A stretch of DNA of 64,000 nt, taken from Prorocentrum cordatum. Taxonomy: Eukaryota; Sar; Dinophyceae; Prorocentrales; Prorocentraceae. Location: positions 25,010 through 89,009 of the forward strand of contig CAUYUJ010002058.1 of assembly GCA_963575745.1 (NCBI GenBank), given 5' to 3'. Below the pieces are notes generated by a model that had not been told where the DNA came from, ran no database searches, and was given only the letters and a program-made list of their open reading frames with translations. The stretch's first letter is position 1. Each line of letters begins with the position of its first letter. The translations under genes were made by a program, and so were the position numbers. Of the stretch, positions 42,601-53,413 are shown in pieces.

Positions 42601-43194
42601 CTCTCCGTGAGGTGAGAAAGAAGGAAAAGGAGAGGGAGGAGAAGGAGGAGACGCGGGTGAGACGCGGAAGGGAAGAAAACCAGAACCCCACCAAGCATGT
42701 GGGGAAAAACACATCTGAATGAAGCCCGCACCCCCCCTACCCGAAATTCGGGTCTTCGGGTTGGGTTGGGGTGGTTTGTTTTGGTAGGTCGTCATCATGG
42801 GAGCCTCAGAGGGTTCTCAAATTCGTGACGGTGGAGGCATTCCGTCCAGATTCCGTCGGATGTGGTAGACACTTGGGCGAAGTCTGGACGAGAGGGTGCA
42901 GAGGGCTGGTCAAATTCTCGACGAACTCCGGTCGAGTTCACGTTTTTTGCTAGGGTTAAGTCCGGCCTGTCCCACTACAGGAGGAATATTCAAAAATAGT
43001 TAATTATTCACTGCGTGGAGCTTCCCATATGTACATCTACTCGCATGGGCCTGTCCGCCGTGAATGTCTAGGCGCAAGAGCTTTCGAATATTAACGGGCT
43101 TCAGTTGTGACGGTCTGGACATCAATCTAACTGCGAATGAATTGGAGTGTGAATGAGCCTCAGTAGTACGAGCGCGTCTCTGTGCATGAGCCTG

Positions 43195-43275
43195 GGGCCT
43201 CCTGGGGCCTCCTGAAACCTACTGGGGCTTCCTGGGGTCTCCAGGAGCCTCTTGGGACCTCCTGGGACCTCCTAG
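43195..43275. repeat. CCTCCTGGGG-type repeat
   Basis: Units of (T)CCTGGGGCCTCC and TGGGACCTCC; the same motif continues at 43558-43820. Confidence 0.9.
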
Positions 43276-43557
43276 GAAGGTTTCGTGCCCCAGGAGAGGC
43301 GCAATCTATAGCAACAGACGTACATAAAACATTGCGGATTAGAGCCACAGGAGAAGGGCAATCTATAGGAACACGCGTAAAACACCAAGGACTCGTGCCC
43401 CAGGAGAGGCCCAATACATAGGAACATGAGTAAAACATTTAGGATTGTGTACACAGGAGAAGGACCATCTATAGAAACATACGTAGAACATCAAAGAATC
43501 GTGCTCCAGGTGAGGCCCAATCGATAGGAGCATACGTAAAACACATGGGATTGGAGC
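43276..43557 (+). repeat. ~56-bp tandem repeat (CAGGAGAGGCxCAATCTATAG)
   Basis: About five units alternating two subtypes: GTGCCCCAGGAGAGGC and GCCACAGGAGAAGGGC. Each is followed by CAATCTATAGGAACA and CGTAAAACA. Confidence 0.85.
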
Positions 43558-43822
43558 CACTCCTGTTGCCTTCTGAGGCCTCCTGCTCCTGGGGCCTCTC
43601 GGGGCCTCCTGTTGCCTTCCGAGGCCTCCTGGCGCTTCCTGTTGCCTCCTGGGGCCTCCTGTGGTTTCCTGAGGCCTTCTGGAGCTTCCTGGGGCCTCCT
43701 GGAGCCTCTTGGGACATCCTGTGGCCTCTTGAGTCTTTCTGTGGCCTCCTGATGCCTCCTGGGACCTCATGTGGTCTCCTGGGGCCTCCTGGAGCCTGTT
43801 GGAGCCTCCTGTGGCATCCTGA
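43558..43822. repeat. CCTCCTGxxGC(C/T)T decamer/dodecamer array
   Basis: TCCTGGGGCCTCCTGTTGCC-like units in a long degenerate array. Confidence 0.92.
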
Positions 43823-43853
43823 GAAGAATCTGCGCCCACGAGCCTGGCCACCA

Positions 43854-44418
43854 AAACAAGCAAACCGATCGAGACATCCTCAAAATCTGGCCCACCTGGG
43901 GGGTGAAAATGAGCGCCTCGCTCGAGACATCCTCCAAATCTGCTCCGAAAGCGAAGGATGTTGGGCCCAGAAACAAGCAAACCGCCTGAGACATCCCCAC
44001 AAAATGGCCGCGAACGAGCCCGTGCAAACACCCCTGGCGGCTCCCCTTAGGGGTGCTGAAATGAGCGCCTCGCTCGAGACATCCTCCAAATCTGCTCCGA
44101 AAGCGAAGGATGTTGGGCACAGAAACAGGCAAACCGCCTGAGACATCCCCACAAAATGGCCGCGAACGAGCCCGTGCAACCACCCCTGGCGGCTCCCCTT
44201 AGGGGTGCTGAAATGAGCGCCTCGCTCGAGACATCCTCCAAATCTGCTCCGAAAGCGAAGGATGTTGGGCACAGAAACAGGCAAACCGCCTGAGACATCC
44301 CCACAAAATGGCCGCGAACGAGCCCGTGCAACCACCCCTGGCGGCTCCCCTTAGGGGTGCTGAAATGAGCGCCCCGCCTGAGACATCCTCCAATCTGCTC
44401 CAAGCGAAGGATGTTGAG
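43854..44418 (+). repeat. 152-bp satellite array 2, first block
   Basis: The anchor CTCCCCTTAGGGGTGCTG occurs at 44041, 44193 and 44345, spaced 152 bp. The monomer aligns with satellite array 1 over GAGACxTCCC-CACAAAAT, CGCGAACGxGCxCGTG, GGxGGCTCCCC and GATGTTGGG, so both arrays derive from one ancestral 152-bp monomer. Confidence 0.95.
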
Positions 44419-44419
44419 C

Positions 44420-44636
44420 CAGAAATACTGTGTATGAGTAAGTCTGGGTATGAGTGAGTCTGTGTATGAGTACGTCTGGGTGTGAGTAAGTCTGTGTATG
44501 AGTAAGTCTGTGTATGCGTATGTCTGAGTGTGAGTAAATCTGAGTATGAGTAGGTCTGAGTATGAGTAAATATGAGTAAGAGTCTGTGTATGAGTAAGTC
44601 TGAGTATGAGCAAGTGTGAGTATGAGTAAGTCCGAC
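44420..44636 (+). repeat. TATGAGTAAGTCTG minisatellite, block 1
   Basis: 12-14 bp units of (TG)TGTATGAGTAAGTCTG type, ending in AAGTCCGACAGGAGGGG. Confidence 0.95.
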
Positions 44637-44719
44637 AGGAGGGGAGGAGAAAAGAGGAGGAGGAAGGAGGAGTAGGAGGCGTCCAAGTAATAACAAGAAC
44701 CCCATCTTAGGATATGGGG

Positions 44720-45377
44720 AACAAGCAAACCGATCGAGACATCCTCAAAATCTGGCCCACCTGGGGGGTGAAAATGAGCGCCCCGCTCGAGACATCCTCC
44801 AAATCTGCTCCGAAAGCGAATGATGTTGGGCCCAGAAACAAGCAAACCGCCTGAGACATCCCCACAAAATGGCCGCGAACGAGCCCGTGCAGCCACCCCT
44901 GGCGGCTCCCCTTAGGGGTGCTGAAATGAGCGCCTCGCTCGAGACATCCTCCAAATCTGCTCCGAAAGCGAAGGATGTTGGGCCAGAAACAGGCAAACCG
45001 CCTGAGACATCCCCACAAAATGGCCGCGAACGAGCCCGTGCAACCACCCCTGGCGGCTCCCCTTAGGGGTGCTGAAATGAGCGCCTCGCTCGAGACATCC
45101 TCCAAATCTGCTCCGAAAGCGAAGGATGTTGGGCCCAGAAACAGGCAAACCGCCTGAGACATCCCCACAAAATGGCCGCGAACGAGCCCGTGCAACCACC
45201 CCTGGCGGCTCCCCTTAGGGGTGCTGAAACCAGCGCCCCGCCTGAGACATCCTCACAATCTGCTCTCCAAGCGAAGGATGTTGGGCCCAGAAACAGGCAA
45301 ACCGCCTGAGACATCCCCACAAAATGGCCGCGAACGAGCCCGTGCAACCACCCCTGGCGGCTCCCCTTAGGGGTGCT
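44720..45377 (+). repeat. 152-bp satellite array 2, second block
   Basis: Restarts with the same lead-in as 43854 (AACAAGCAAACCGATCGAGA). Anchors at 44906, 45057, 45209 and 45361 are spaced 151, 152 and 152 bp; the 151 comes from one lost base. Confidence 0.95.
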
Positions 45378-45702
45378 GAGTATGAGTAAGTCTGTGTATG
45401 AGTAAGTCTGTGTATGAGTAAGTCTGGGTATGAGTAGGTCTGTGTATGAGAAAGTCTGTGTATGTGTACGTCTGGGTATGAGTAAGTCTGAGTATGACTA
45501 ATACTGTGTATGAGTAAGTCTGGGTATGAGTGAGTCTGTGTATGAGTACGGCTGGGTGTGAGTAAGTCTGTGTATGAGTAAGTCTGTGTATGAGTATGTC
45601 TGAGTGTGAGTAAGTCTGAGTATGAGTAGGTCTGAGTATGAGTAAGTCTGAGTATGAGTAAGTCTGTGTATGAGCAAGTGTGAGTATGAGTAAGTCCGAC
45701 AG
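45378..45702 (+). repeat. TATGAGTAAGTCTG minisatellite, block 2
   Basis: Longer version of block 1. The last ~100 bp before the GGAGG stretch closely follow the end of block 1, showing that the satellite-minisatellite unit was duplicated as a whole. Confidence 0.95.
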
Positions 45703-46164
45703 GAGGGGAGGAGAAAAGAGGAGGAGGAAGGAGGAGGAGTAGGAGGCGTCCAAGTAATAACAAGAACCCCATCTTAGGATATGGGGAAAAATAGTCATGG
45801 GATGATTTTTTACAATCTTTGACCATGTTGGGATATTTTTTAGTGTATTTGTTTTTCTCGTCCAAAATGGGCCACTAGGGGGATTTGCCCGACCTGATAC
45901 TAGGGCTGCGGAGATTCACAGAGGTTCCCATGAAGGCTCACCCAGCAAATAAACACGGACGATCTAGTCTACAGTCCACACCGAGTCCTTTGGCCGACCA
46001 AAGAACGCAGTGTGTACATCGAGCCCCTCCAGGCTGGGCGCGATCGAGGACGAGGGCTTCGACGCTCAGGACACCCTGGGGCGGGGCAGGGAGCGCGCAT
46101 GCCCAGACGTTTATCGGCTTCACGCAGGAGTGACGATTTCGCCGGAGTGACTTTGGGTGCGGGC

Positions 46165-46430
46165 ACATGGCATGGGCTGGTTCGCCGGGGCTGGTTTCGC
46201 AGGAGCTGGTTTCGCCGGCGCTGGTTTCGCCAGCGCTGGTTTCGCCGGCGCTGGTTTTGCCGGCGCTGGTTTTATGTCGGGCACGTCCCCCTACAGAAGG
46301 AAAATTCAAAAATAGGAAAAAAATAGTCTGGGGACCTTTTTGTGAATATTTTTTGGGTATTTTGGTTTCGCCGGCGGCTGGTTTCGCCAGCGGCTGGTTT
46401 CGCCGGCGCCTTCGTCGCCAGCGGCGTCGG
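46165..46430. repeat. CTGGTTTCGCCGGCG minisatellite split by half a MITE A
   Basis: Seven units before 46270 and several from 46363, the same units as at 34890. A family A left half lies between the blocks. Confidence 0.88.
46271..46363 (+). mobile_element. MITE family A, left half only
   Basis: Reads ATGTCGGGCACGTCCCCCTA, CAAAAATAGG and TAGTCTGGGGACCTTTT, then passes into the minisatellite without the right terminal repeat. Confidence 0.75.
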
Positions 46431-46926
46431 CGTCGCCGCCGATGGGCACACCAGGGCTCCCGGGTGGCTGAATGCAATGCGACATAGCAGCGTCTGGCGC
46501 GCTCGGGTTTCGCCTCCCCGCGGCTCCCGAGAGTCGCGCAGCAACGGTCACTCTTGCCAATGGGGTCACTCTTGCGCGTAGCCGAGTCTGGCGGCTCGAA
46601 AGGACTGAGAGGGGGCTAGTCTTTCTCCACGCGATCTGCCTCTGGGGCGCGGGAGCTTCGGCCACGTTCGGCCGACGTCATAGCATCTTCGCCGTCGTCG
46701 ATGCTGTGCTCGTCGTCGTCGCAGTCGTCGTCGCCCACGTCGTCGGTATCGATGTGGTCGGTGCCGTCCTCCCTCTGCGCAGCCGCGGGCGGGCCGAAGG
46801 AGCTCGACGACTTCTGGAGCACCCACCAGCGGGCCGACCAGATCGCCGCGAACATGGGCGTCAACAAAGGCGACCCTGCCGTCGCGGGCCTGCCATCAGG
46901 GGCAACATTCGCGGGGGTAGGCTCCA

Positions 46927-47077
46927 GGGAGGTGCATCGACCTCCAATTGCCTATTGATCGCCGATGGGGGTCTGATAACCCCACCCGCCCAGGAACGCA
47001 ACGTGCGGATTTGCTATCAGAGGCCTATTGCGGATCCGTCGGCGATGTGCCGCCGATTGCAGGTCGATGCTCCCCCC
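46927..47077. mobile_element. MITE family D, third copy
   Basis: Begins GGGAGGTGCATCGACC and ends AGGTCGATGCTCCCCC. The interior GATCGCCGATGGGGGTC and GGCGATGTGCCGCCGATT match 30948-31096. Confidence 0.78.
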
Positions 47078-48040
47078 CCCCCTTGTGCCAGTCCCCCTCT
47101 ATCGGGGGTGGACAGAACCCCCAACAGTGACACGTCGATTAGTGAATTGCCCGTTTTCGGTTCTCGAAAGGGCGCCGTGGCCGTTATTTTCCAGGCTTCT
47201 CGCCCGCCAGGTTTGGGCCTCAGGTCGTTTTCACTAAACCACGTTGTACTAAAGGGGGGTCTGTCCATCCCCGACTCTAGTCGTTGCCCCTCAGGCCAGT
47301 GCCAGAGGGAGTCAGCCGATTTTCGGGGGCAATGTCAGGCAGACGTCGCCAGGCCAGCAGCAGCTGCGGTCGGCTTTGGGCACCGTTCGCTGTTGTTCGT
47401 CGTGCCCGATGTTTCCGCACTCGTTCCGGACGCGCTTCGCAGCGGCAGTTCCGCCCTTGGCAGCGGTAGTAGAAGGGTGGCGGCGAGGGGCAGCGGCGCC
47501 GCTGGCGGCAGCGACCGTCGCCGACGGCTTTCTCGTCGAAGAAAAGTGGTCCCATAGGTTTTTTTGTTCAGTTCTATCTCGAGACTCGAGGGAAACATAT
47601 TGCATACACGTGCACTCTCAGAGCTCCGCGCGGAGCTCCAACAGTCTCATGCCTATGCTGTTCGTCTTGTGCTATCAGCCGCTCCGGGCCCTTCGGGGCT
47701 CTGGCGCCATCAAACGAATACTCTGGACGGAAAGCCAGCCCTGGGGGAATGCCCGAGGGTTCCAGTACCCGTTTCCTTGAGGACCCGTTGTTTTCATGGC
47801 AAATCCACATTCGTTTTCTCAGTTGCAGGCTTTTGGCCTTAGGATGCAACTCTTGGGATGCTAAATTCAGCATCGCCGCTTGCAAGTGCAGCGTCGAACG
47901 CTGGGCGAATCCAGCATCATCCTGTCAGATTCCGCTTGATCCCGCTTAATGCGGCCTGATCCAGTTCAGTCTTGGGCCAAATCCGGCCGGATCCAACATT
48001 GTTTCTTATAAACAAAATTGGGGTTAACTCCGAGGCCCGA
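47078..48040. other. Intergenic DNA
   Basis: No gene recognised. 47880-47990 repeats GATCCxGCTT/GATCCAG-like words. Long open frames (for example 46472-47557) lack any domain and cross a MITE. Confidence 0.45.
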
Positions 48041-48047
48041 AAACCAT

Positions 48048-48155
48048 CACGTCACTAATTTTGGGCCCCAGGGCCCACACTGGCCCCATGGGCCCCAGAT
48101 TAGTGAAGTGATGTTTTTTCCCGCGTCAGGACTCCGAAATTCATCACTTCACTAA
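48048..48155. repeat. Inverted repeat CATCACxTCACTAA with a direct third copy
   Basis: CATCACGTCACTAATTTTGG ... GGCCCCAGATTAGTGAAGTG ATG is an inverted pair around GGGCCC words. CATCACTTCACTAAACCGAG follows at ~48140 as a direct copy. It may be a small foldback element. Confidence 0.6.
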
Positions 48156-48435
48156 ACCGAGCCCAGGACGGAAGTCAGGGGCCGAATTGCTATTGTGATG
48201 CAACGTAGCCCGTTACTCGCGGAGGGTCTTTAATGATGGCCCCCCCCCGTAAGTTCTCGGCCGGGAATAGTCGTCCCTTCCTTCCTCGCCCTTCCCCTCG
48301 TCAGCCCTCCTACTCGCTCTCCCACATCTTTCTCCTCCTCGTGCTCCCTTCCTCGCCCTCCCCCTCGTTCTCCCTCTCCTCGATCTTCCCCTCCTCGCCC
48401 TCCTCCTCGCTCTCCCTCCTCGCCCTCCTCCTCGT

Positions 48436-49030
48436 GCAGGAGTTTTGAGCTTCCGTGTAGAATGATTGACTTACAAGCCTCTACATCTCCAATCGAGTCG
48501 GCGTCGTCTTTGTCGTCGTCGTCGTGACCGTCGTCGTCGCCGTCTTCCTATGTGGCTCGCGGAAGTGACGTGCGCAGTAAGATCTTGCCACAGTAGTGTA
48601 GACTGTGTTCGGTGGTTGCCGCGCGTGCAATAATTTGCGCACTATTGTTTTCCGTGCTGTGTATTGCTGGGTGTTTTTTCTTTGATCGGATAATGCTTGC
48701 TGGGCTACCCTGCACGACAGAGGAGTTTGAGCTTGCTTGTAGAAGGATTGCTACATTCCCAATCGAGTATGTGCGCCGCCTTCGTCGTGATCGTCGTCGT
48801 CTTCATGTGGGAATCGCGCAGGTAATCGTGCGCAGTATGAGCCTGCCAATGTTGAGGTGAGCTCGTTCGGTTGTTCCCGCGCGTGCCATTATTTACGCAC
48901 TAGTGTTCGCCTTGCGGGATACTGTTGGGCGGTTGTTGCTTCCAGCGGATAAGCTGCCGTGGGCGATCACTCCTACACGCGGGAGGGATTTCGAGCATCT
49001 TCGTACAAGCATCGCAATGCAAATCCACAT
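48436..49030 (+). repeat. ~270-bp tandem duplication, 2+ units
   Basis: GGAGTTTTGAGCTTCCGTGT (48440), GGAGTTTGAGCTTGCTTGTA (48721) and GGATTTCGAGCATCTTCGTA (48984) begin units. They share CAATCGAGT, GTCGTCGTC, GTGCGCAGTA, GCGCGTGC(A/C)ATxATTT(G/A)CGCAC. Confidence 0.8.
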
Positions 49031-49031
49031 T

Positions 49032-50340
49032 CCCCAATCAGTGTTTGCATTGAAGGGGTCCTAGCGAAGTTTCCCCAATCAGTGCTTGCACTGAAGCGGT
49101 CTCAGCTGAAACTGAAAGATTTGGCGAAAGTTTCCCGCCGATCTTGATGGTCGGCTGGGTTCATGGGTTCCCGACTCCAGGTTCCCGGGTTCCCGGTCGA
49201 TCTCCTTATCGTTTTTTGTTCGACCCCACGATTCATTATAGATCTCATGATCGATCTCACTATTCATCTCACTCAATCGATCTCACCATCGACTCATTAT
49301 CAAACCATTCATTGTTTGGGGTTTTTCTTTGGTGTAATTGAAAGATTTGGCGAAAGTTTCTGGCCGATTTCGTTAGGAGGCCGGGTTCTTGGTTCCGGTA
49401 TCCCCAGTTCCCAATTGCTTGTTCTGGGGCGATTTCGGTGGGCGGCGGGGTTCCGTGGTTCCAGTTAGCGGTTCTTGGATTCCGGGGTTCCCGGTCGATC
49501 TCCCCGTCGATCTTTTGATCGATCTCATTACCGATTTTTGTTTCGATCTCACCATCGATCTCATTATCGATCCTTATCGATCTCATTGTCCATTACTTGA
49601 TTGATACCACTATCGATCTCACCATCGATTCCACGATCGATATCACGAACGCTCCCGCGATCGATCCAACGAACGCTTTCACGATCTGTCCCACTATCGA
49701 TCTCACTATCGATGTCATCCAATCGATTTCACAATCGATATCCTTATAGATCTTCCTATTGATCTCATTGTCGAAATCACTATCGATTTCACGATCGATC
49801 TCATTCAATCGATCTCGCAATTGATCCCACTATCGAAGACACGGTCGATCTCAAGATCGATTTTACGATCGATCCAATTCAAGCGATGCCACTATATATT
49901 TCACGACGGATCTCACTATCGGTCTTGCGATCGATCTCACGATCGATCTAATTACAAATCTCATTCAATCGACATCACTACCAATTTCACGATCGATCTC
50001 ACTTTCGATCCCACTCAATGGATCTCACCATCGCTCGCAAAACATCGCACACGGAACACCCCCGCGCCACAGGACACCGCGGGGCACCATTGGGACACCG
50101 TCGGGACACCATCGGGACACCAACGGGACACCATCGGGACACCACAGGACCACTGCTGGCCAACCCGGGAGGACAACAACGTTTGGTTCTGTTTCGCCCT
50201 GACAATGCCGGGTTCATGTCTCTCGCCCGCCCACGCAGTTTCGGCTCGCACGCAGGCGCGACACGAACGTGAATCAGAAATTGGTATCCTTGTTTGGGGA
50301 GTCATCTTTTCATTGCGATCTCACCCCCCCACCCTTCGAC
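49032..50340 (+). repeat. Composite dispersed repeat, copy 1
   Basis: Three parts. A lead (49032-49200, repeated at 49330-49495) has CAGTGCTTGCACTGAAG and GATTTGGCGAAAGTT. A 12-bp ATCGATCTCACT array follows (49196-49300 and 49495-50035). Then comes a GGGACACCATC array (50065-50150) and a tail with CGCCCGCCCACGCAG ... GCGATCTCACCCCC (50223-50335). The 54232-55850 region has the array, GGGACACC and tail parts; 60625-61030 has the lead and array. Confidence 0.8.
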
Positions 50341-50450
50341 AGATAGAGAGAGAGGGAGGAAGAGAGAGGGAGAGAGAAACAAGCGATGATGACAAAAAAA
50401 TTGAGAGAGGCAGAGAAGCGAGAGAGAGAGAGAGAGACAGCCAGAAAGAG
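50341..50450. repeat. GA-rich microsatellite
   Basis: AGAGAGAGGGAGG tracts around a short ACAAAAAAATTG interruption. Confidence 0.85.
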
Positions 50451-50704
50451 AGCGTGCGTCCGACACGGATGCTGTTCGGCGGCCGCTTGGGTTGTCGAAG
50501 CCGTTGTTGTCCAACACGGCCATCGTCACACAATTCCCGTGGCATTTCGCGGCATATACTTCGAAACGCTAGTCTCATCTTTCACCGCCGAGACCGGCAT
50601 GATACGCGGACGCGCGTACAGCCGTCCACCCCCCTCTGTCTTCCTAGTTCTAGGCCTGTCACCGTGGTGACCGAGGGCGTCCGGAAGAAAAATAAGAGAA
50701 CGTG

Positions 50705-50835
50705 CGTGTATGTATGTATGTATATTGATAGGTATAGGTATAGGTATAGGTATAGGTATATGTATATGTATATGTATATGCATATGTATATGTATATGTA
50801 TTCCGGTTTGTATATATATATATATATATATAATG
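50705..50835. repeat. TGTA, GGTATA, GTATAT and AT microsatellites
   Basis: TGTATGTATG, then four GGTATA units, then TATATG units, then (AT)n. Confidence 0.95.
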
Positions 50836-50885
50836 CAGGTATACATAGGTGTGCATGTATTTACCTGCCGGCGGAACAGGAGCGA

Positions 50886-51300
50886 GGCCGCCAGGAGTGT
50901 GCTTGCGCCCCCCATGGGGCCTCCGGGGCTTATTTTTCTTGTGTTTTTACAGGGTTTCGGCGTTCCAGGGCCTCCGAGGCGCCAGCGTTCCAGGGCCTCC
51001 GAGGCACCAGCGACGGTTCCAGGGAGCTCCGGGGCCGCCAGGAGTGGACCTGCGCTCCCCATGGGGGCTCCGGGGCTCACTTTCCCTGTATTATAACCAG
51101 GCTTCGGCGTTCCAGAGCCTCCGAGGCGCCAGCGTTCCAGGGCCTCCGAGGCGCCAGCGACGGTTCCAGGGAGCTCCGGGGCTCACTTTCCATGTGTTTT
51201 TGCAGGGTTTCTGCGTTTCAGGGCCTCCGAGGCGCCAGCGTTGCAGGGTCTCCGAGGCTCCAGCGACGGTTCCAGGGCCTTTCCCAGATCTCCGAACACA
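50886..51300 (+). repeat. ~147-bp tandem repeat built on GGCGTTCCAGGGCCTCCGAG
   Basis: Large units start at GCCGCCAGGAGTG (50887 and 51035). A third, truncated unit follows. Each contains paired 26-bp subunits CCAGGGCCTCCGAGGCGCCA and GACGGTTCCAGGGAGCTCC. Confidence 0.85.
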
Positions 51301-51524
51301 TCTCCACTACCATTCTGCAGAGGCCTGCCGCAGGTCCCAGGGCACGCACAGAGCGCTCCAAAACGATTCCGGGACAAGCTGCCTGCTCTCTTCTTCCTTG
51401 TGTTTTTACCAGGTTTCGGCTTCCAGGGCCTCGGAGGCGGCAGCGGCGACCCCAGACCTCTTGTTGACTTTCGGACGGGGGCCCCAGGCCTCTTGTTGAC
51501 CTCTTGTTGACGGGGACCTTCCTG

Positions 51525-51900
51525 TCCTCCTCCTCCTTTTCGGGCTCCTCCTCCTCCTGCTGTCACGAAATATGTTCTCGGGAAACTTCCCGGGAATGTA
51601 ATTCCGCGTGCCTCCCTTTCTCCACCTCACCGATATTATCGTCCTTAACTTTCCCCTCCTCTTCTTTCTCGGGCTCTTCCTCCTCCTATCGCGCAAGATG
51701 TTCCCAGGGGGGCTCCCGGGAACGTAAGTCCCATCCCCTTGCTCAAGCACCTGATCCCTCCTGGGCGGCCCTTCCCCCTCCTCCTCCTTCCTCTGATCCT
51801 CCTCCTCTGGCTGCTTTTCCTCCTATTCCTGTTCCTCTCCCTCTTCTTCCTCCACCTCCTGCTTCCCCTCGACTTCTCCCTCTCTCTCCCTTGCTTCTGC
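51525..51900. repeat. Pyrimidine-rich CCT/TTCC region
   Basis: CTCCTCCTCC and TTCCTC words with two related ~60-bp blocks (TTTCxCGGGCTCxTCCTCCTC then GxTGTTCxCGGG) near 51535 and 51665. Confidence 0.7.
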
Positions 51901-52124
51901 CGTGTGTCCTTCCTCGTCACTCCGCGGGTCGTGGGGCCGAAGAGTCTCGGAAGCCGATGGGTCGTGGGGCCGCGATTGAGGATCTTCGACCCTAAAGGTC
52001 AGGAGCGTCCAGGGACCGAAGGATTCGGAGGACTCCTGGGGCCGACTTCGAGGGTCGTGGGGCCTACGGTTCCCAGAGGTATCCGGACCGGGGAGGGCGC
52101 CCGGATCGGGAGGCGCCCGGATCA

Positions 52125-52395
52125 GGGAAGGGGGGGGGGAGGAAGAGGAAGGGCAGAGGATATTGAGGAGGAGGAGGAGGAGAAGGAGGAGGAGGGGGAG
52201 GAAAAGGAGGAGAAGAACGTGTAGGAGGAGCAGAAGCAAATGAGGAAGGAGGGGGGGGGCGGTGGAGAGAAGGAAGGGAACTAAGGAAACGGAGGAAAGA
52301 GACAGGCGAGGAAGGGGAGGAGGAAGAGGACGAAGGAGGAGGAAGAAGAGAAGAAGGAGGAGGGGGAGAAGGAGGGGGAGGAGGAGAAGGACGGA
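52125..52395. repeat. (GGA)n purine tract
   Basis: GGA/GGGG/GAA tract. Confidence 0.93.
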
Positions 52396-52435
52396 CATAT
52401 ATATATATATATATATGTGTATATATACACATCAG
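52396..52435. repeat. (AT)n microsatellite with palindromic end
   Basis: ATATAT, then ATATGTGTATATATACACAT, which is self-complementary. Confidence 0.9.
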
Positions 52436-52514
52436 AAAAGGCCTGCCTCGATACTTCTGCCAGGGCCTTGCCGTGATCTCGGCTAGAACCAAAACGCGCG
52501 CGAAGCGCGCGCGA

Positions 52515-52767
52515 TGGTTCTCTGTCTCTCTCTCTCTATATATATATGTATTCGTTTGTATGTGCACAAGCGTTTACATGTATTTATATATACGTATATG
52601 TATATACATGCGTGCATCTATAATGGTATACACGCAAATATATATAGGACACACGAACGAACCGCGCACACACGATACCATATGACGAGAGAGAGAGAGA
52701 GCGAGAGAGAGCGAGCGACAGAGTGATACACATGTATATATATATATAAAAATAAATAAGTAAATAC

Positions 52768-52801
<34 letters not shown>

Positions 52802-52805
52802 GCGC
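52515..52805. repeat. CT, AT and GA microsatellite cluster
   Basis: TCTCTCTC, TATATG, GAGAGAGCGAGA, then (AT)n and GAGAGA. No gene. Confidence 0.9.
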
Positions 52806-53413
52806 ACATATGAACTTGACTGGACTATGATGCGTGCCCGATATTGGGTAGGACGGGAGGAAGGCCGATTGAGGCACTTGCGAACACATCAGACATCCGT
52901 TGATTGGGTTTTGTCAGGTGTGATGGCTTTGTTTCCAATGCCCCTAGGAATCTGTAGGAATCGTAGGAGTTCCCAGGACGCTCAGGGATTCATAGGAATC
53001 CTATCCTGAGGAATCGTAGGAACCCCTCAGGATCCTCAAGGGAGCCCCAGGAATCCGTGGGAAAGCGGGCGGGGATTGATTGCCCATTGTTGTTTTTTTC
53101 TTATCTGTTAATCCCGCGCAGTAATAAATAATTTGTTCATGTGAATAAGAGGGTTGATCGAGAACCCTTCCGCCGGGTGAATCGTTTTGACGACAACCTT
53201 CCAGGAGTTGCCTCCCAACTCTGCATCCGTGCTCCCTTCCTCTCTCCATCCTTCTCTGCCCCCCAGAGGCGGCGAGGGAAACGGGGTTGCGGAGTGGCGC
53301 GAGGCAGAGGTGTTTGAGAGGGCGGCGGGGCTTCCAAGAGGGCAGGGCCGCTTCTTAGGAACCCGCCCGCCTTCTTAGAGGCCTCTGGAAATCGAATCTG
53401 CGTCGATCTTTGG

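Larger units (their letters stand above)
43007..45786 (+). mobile_element. Satellite-bearing insertion, copy B
   Basis: Starts TTCACTGCGTGGAGCTTCCC followed by ATATGTxCATCTxCTxGC, as in copy A at 13141. It ends with GCGTCCAAGTAATAACAAG and TTAGGATATGGGG, as in copy A. The interior has CCTGGGGCCT arrays, a ~56-bp repeat, 152-bp satellite in two blocks and TGAGTCTG minisatellite in two blocks. The conserved right-end block occurs twice (44679-44719 and 45746-45786). No protein-coding gene. A short TTCCCATAT near the left end is the inverse of ATATGGGGAA at the right end, a possible weak terminal inverted repeat. Confidence 0.7.
42955..45897. mobile_element. MITE family A split by satellite-bearing insertion copy B
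   Basis: The left half (42955-43000) starts TTAAGTCCGGCCTGTCCC and reaches ATTCAAAAATAGT. The right half (45787-45897) resumes AAAAATAGTCATGGGATGAT and ends CGTCCAAAATGGGCCACTAG then GGGGATTTGCCCGACC. Reading the two together gives a normal family A element, so the 2.8 kb between is inserted. AAAAATAGT occurs on both sides. This could be a 9-bp target duplication, but family A also has two ATAGT words of its own at this point, so the duplication is not proven. Confidence 0.75.

Noticed and set aside
46472-47557. 361-codon plus-strand frame
   Set aside because: It crosses a family D MITE and GC-rich DNA. There are no domains and several other frames are open too.
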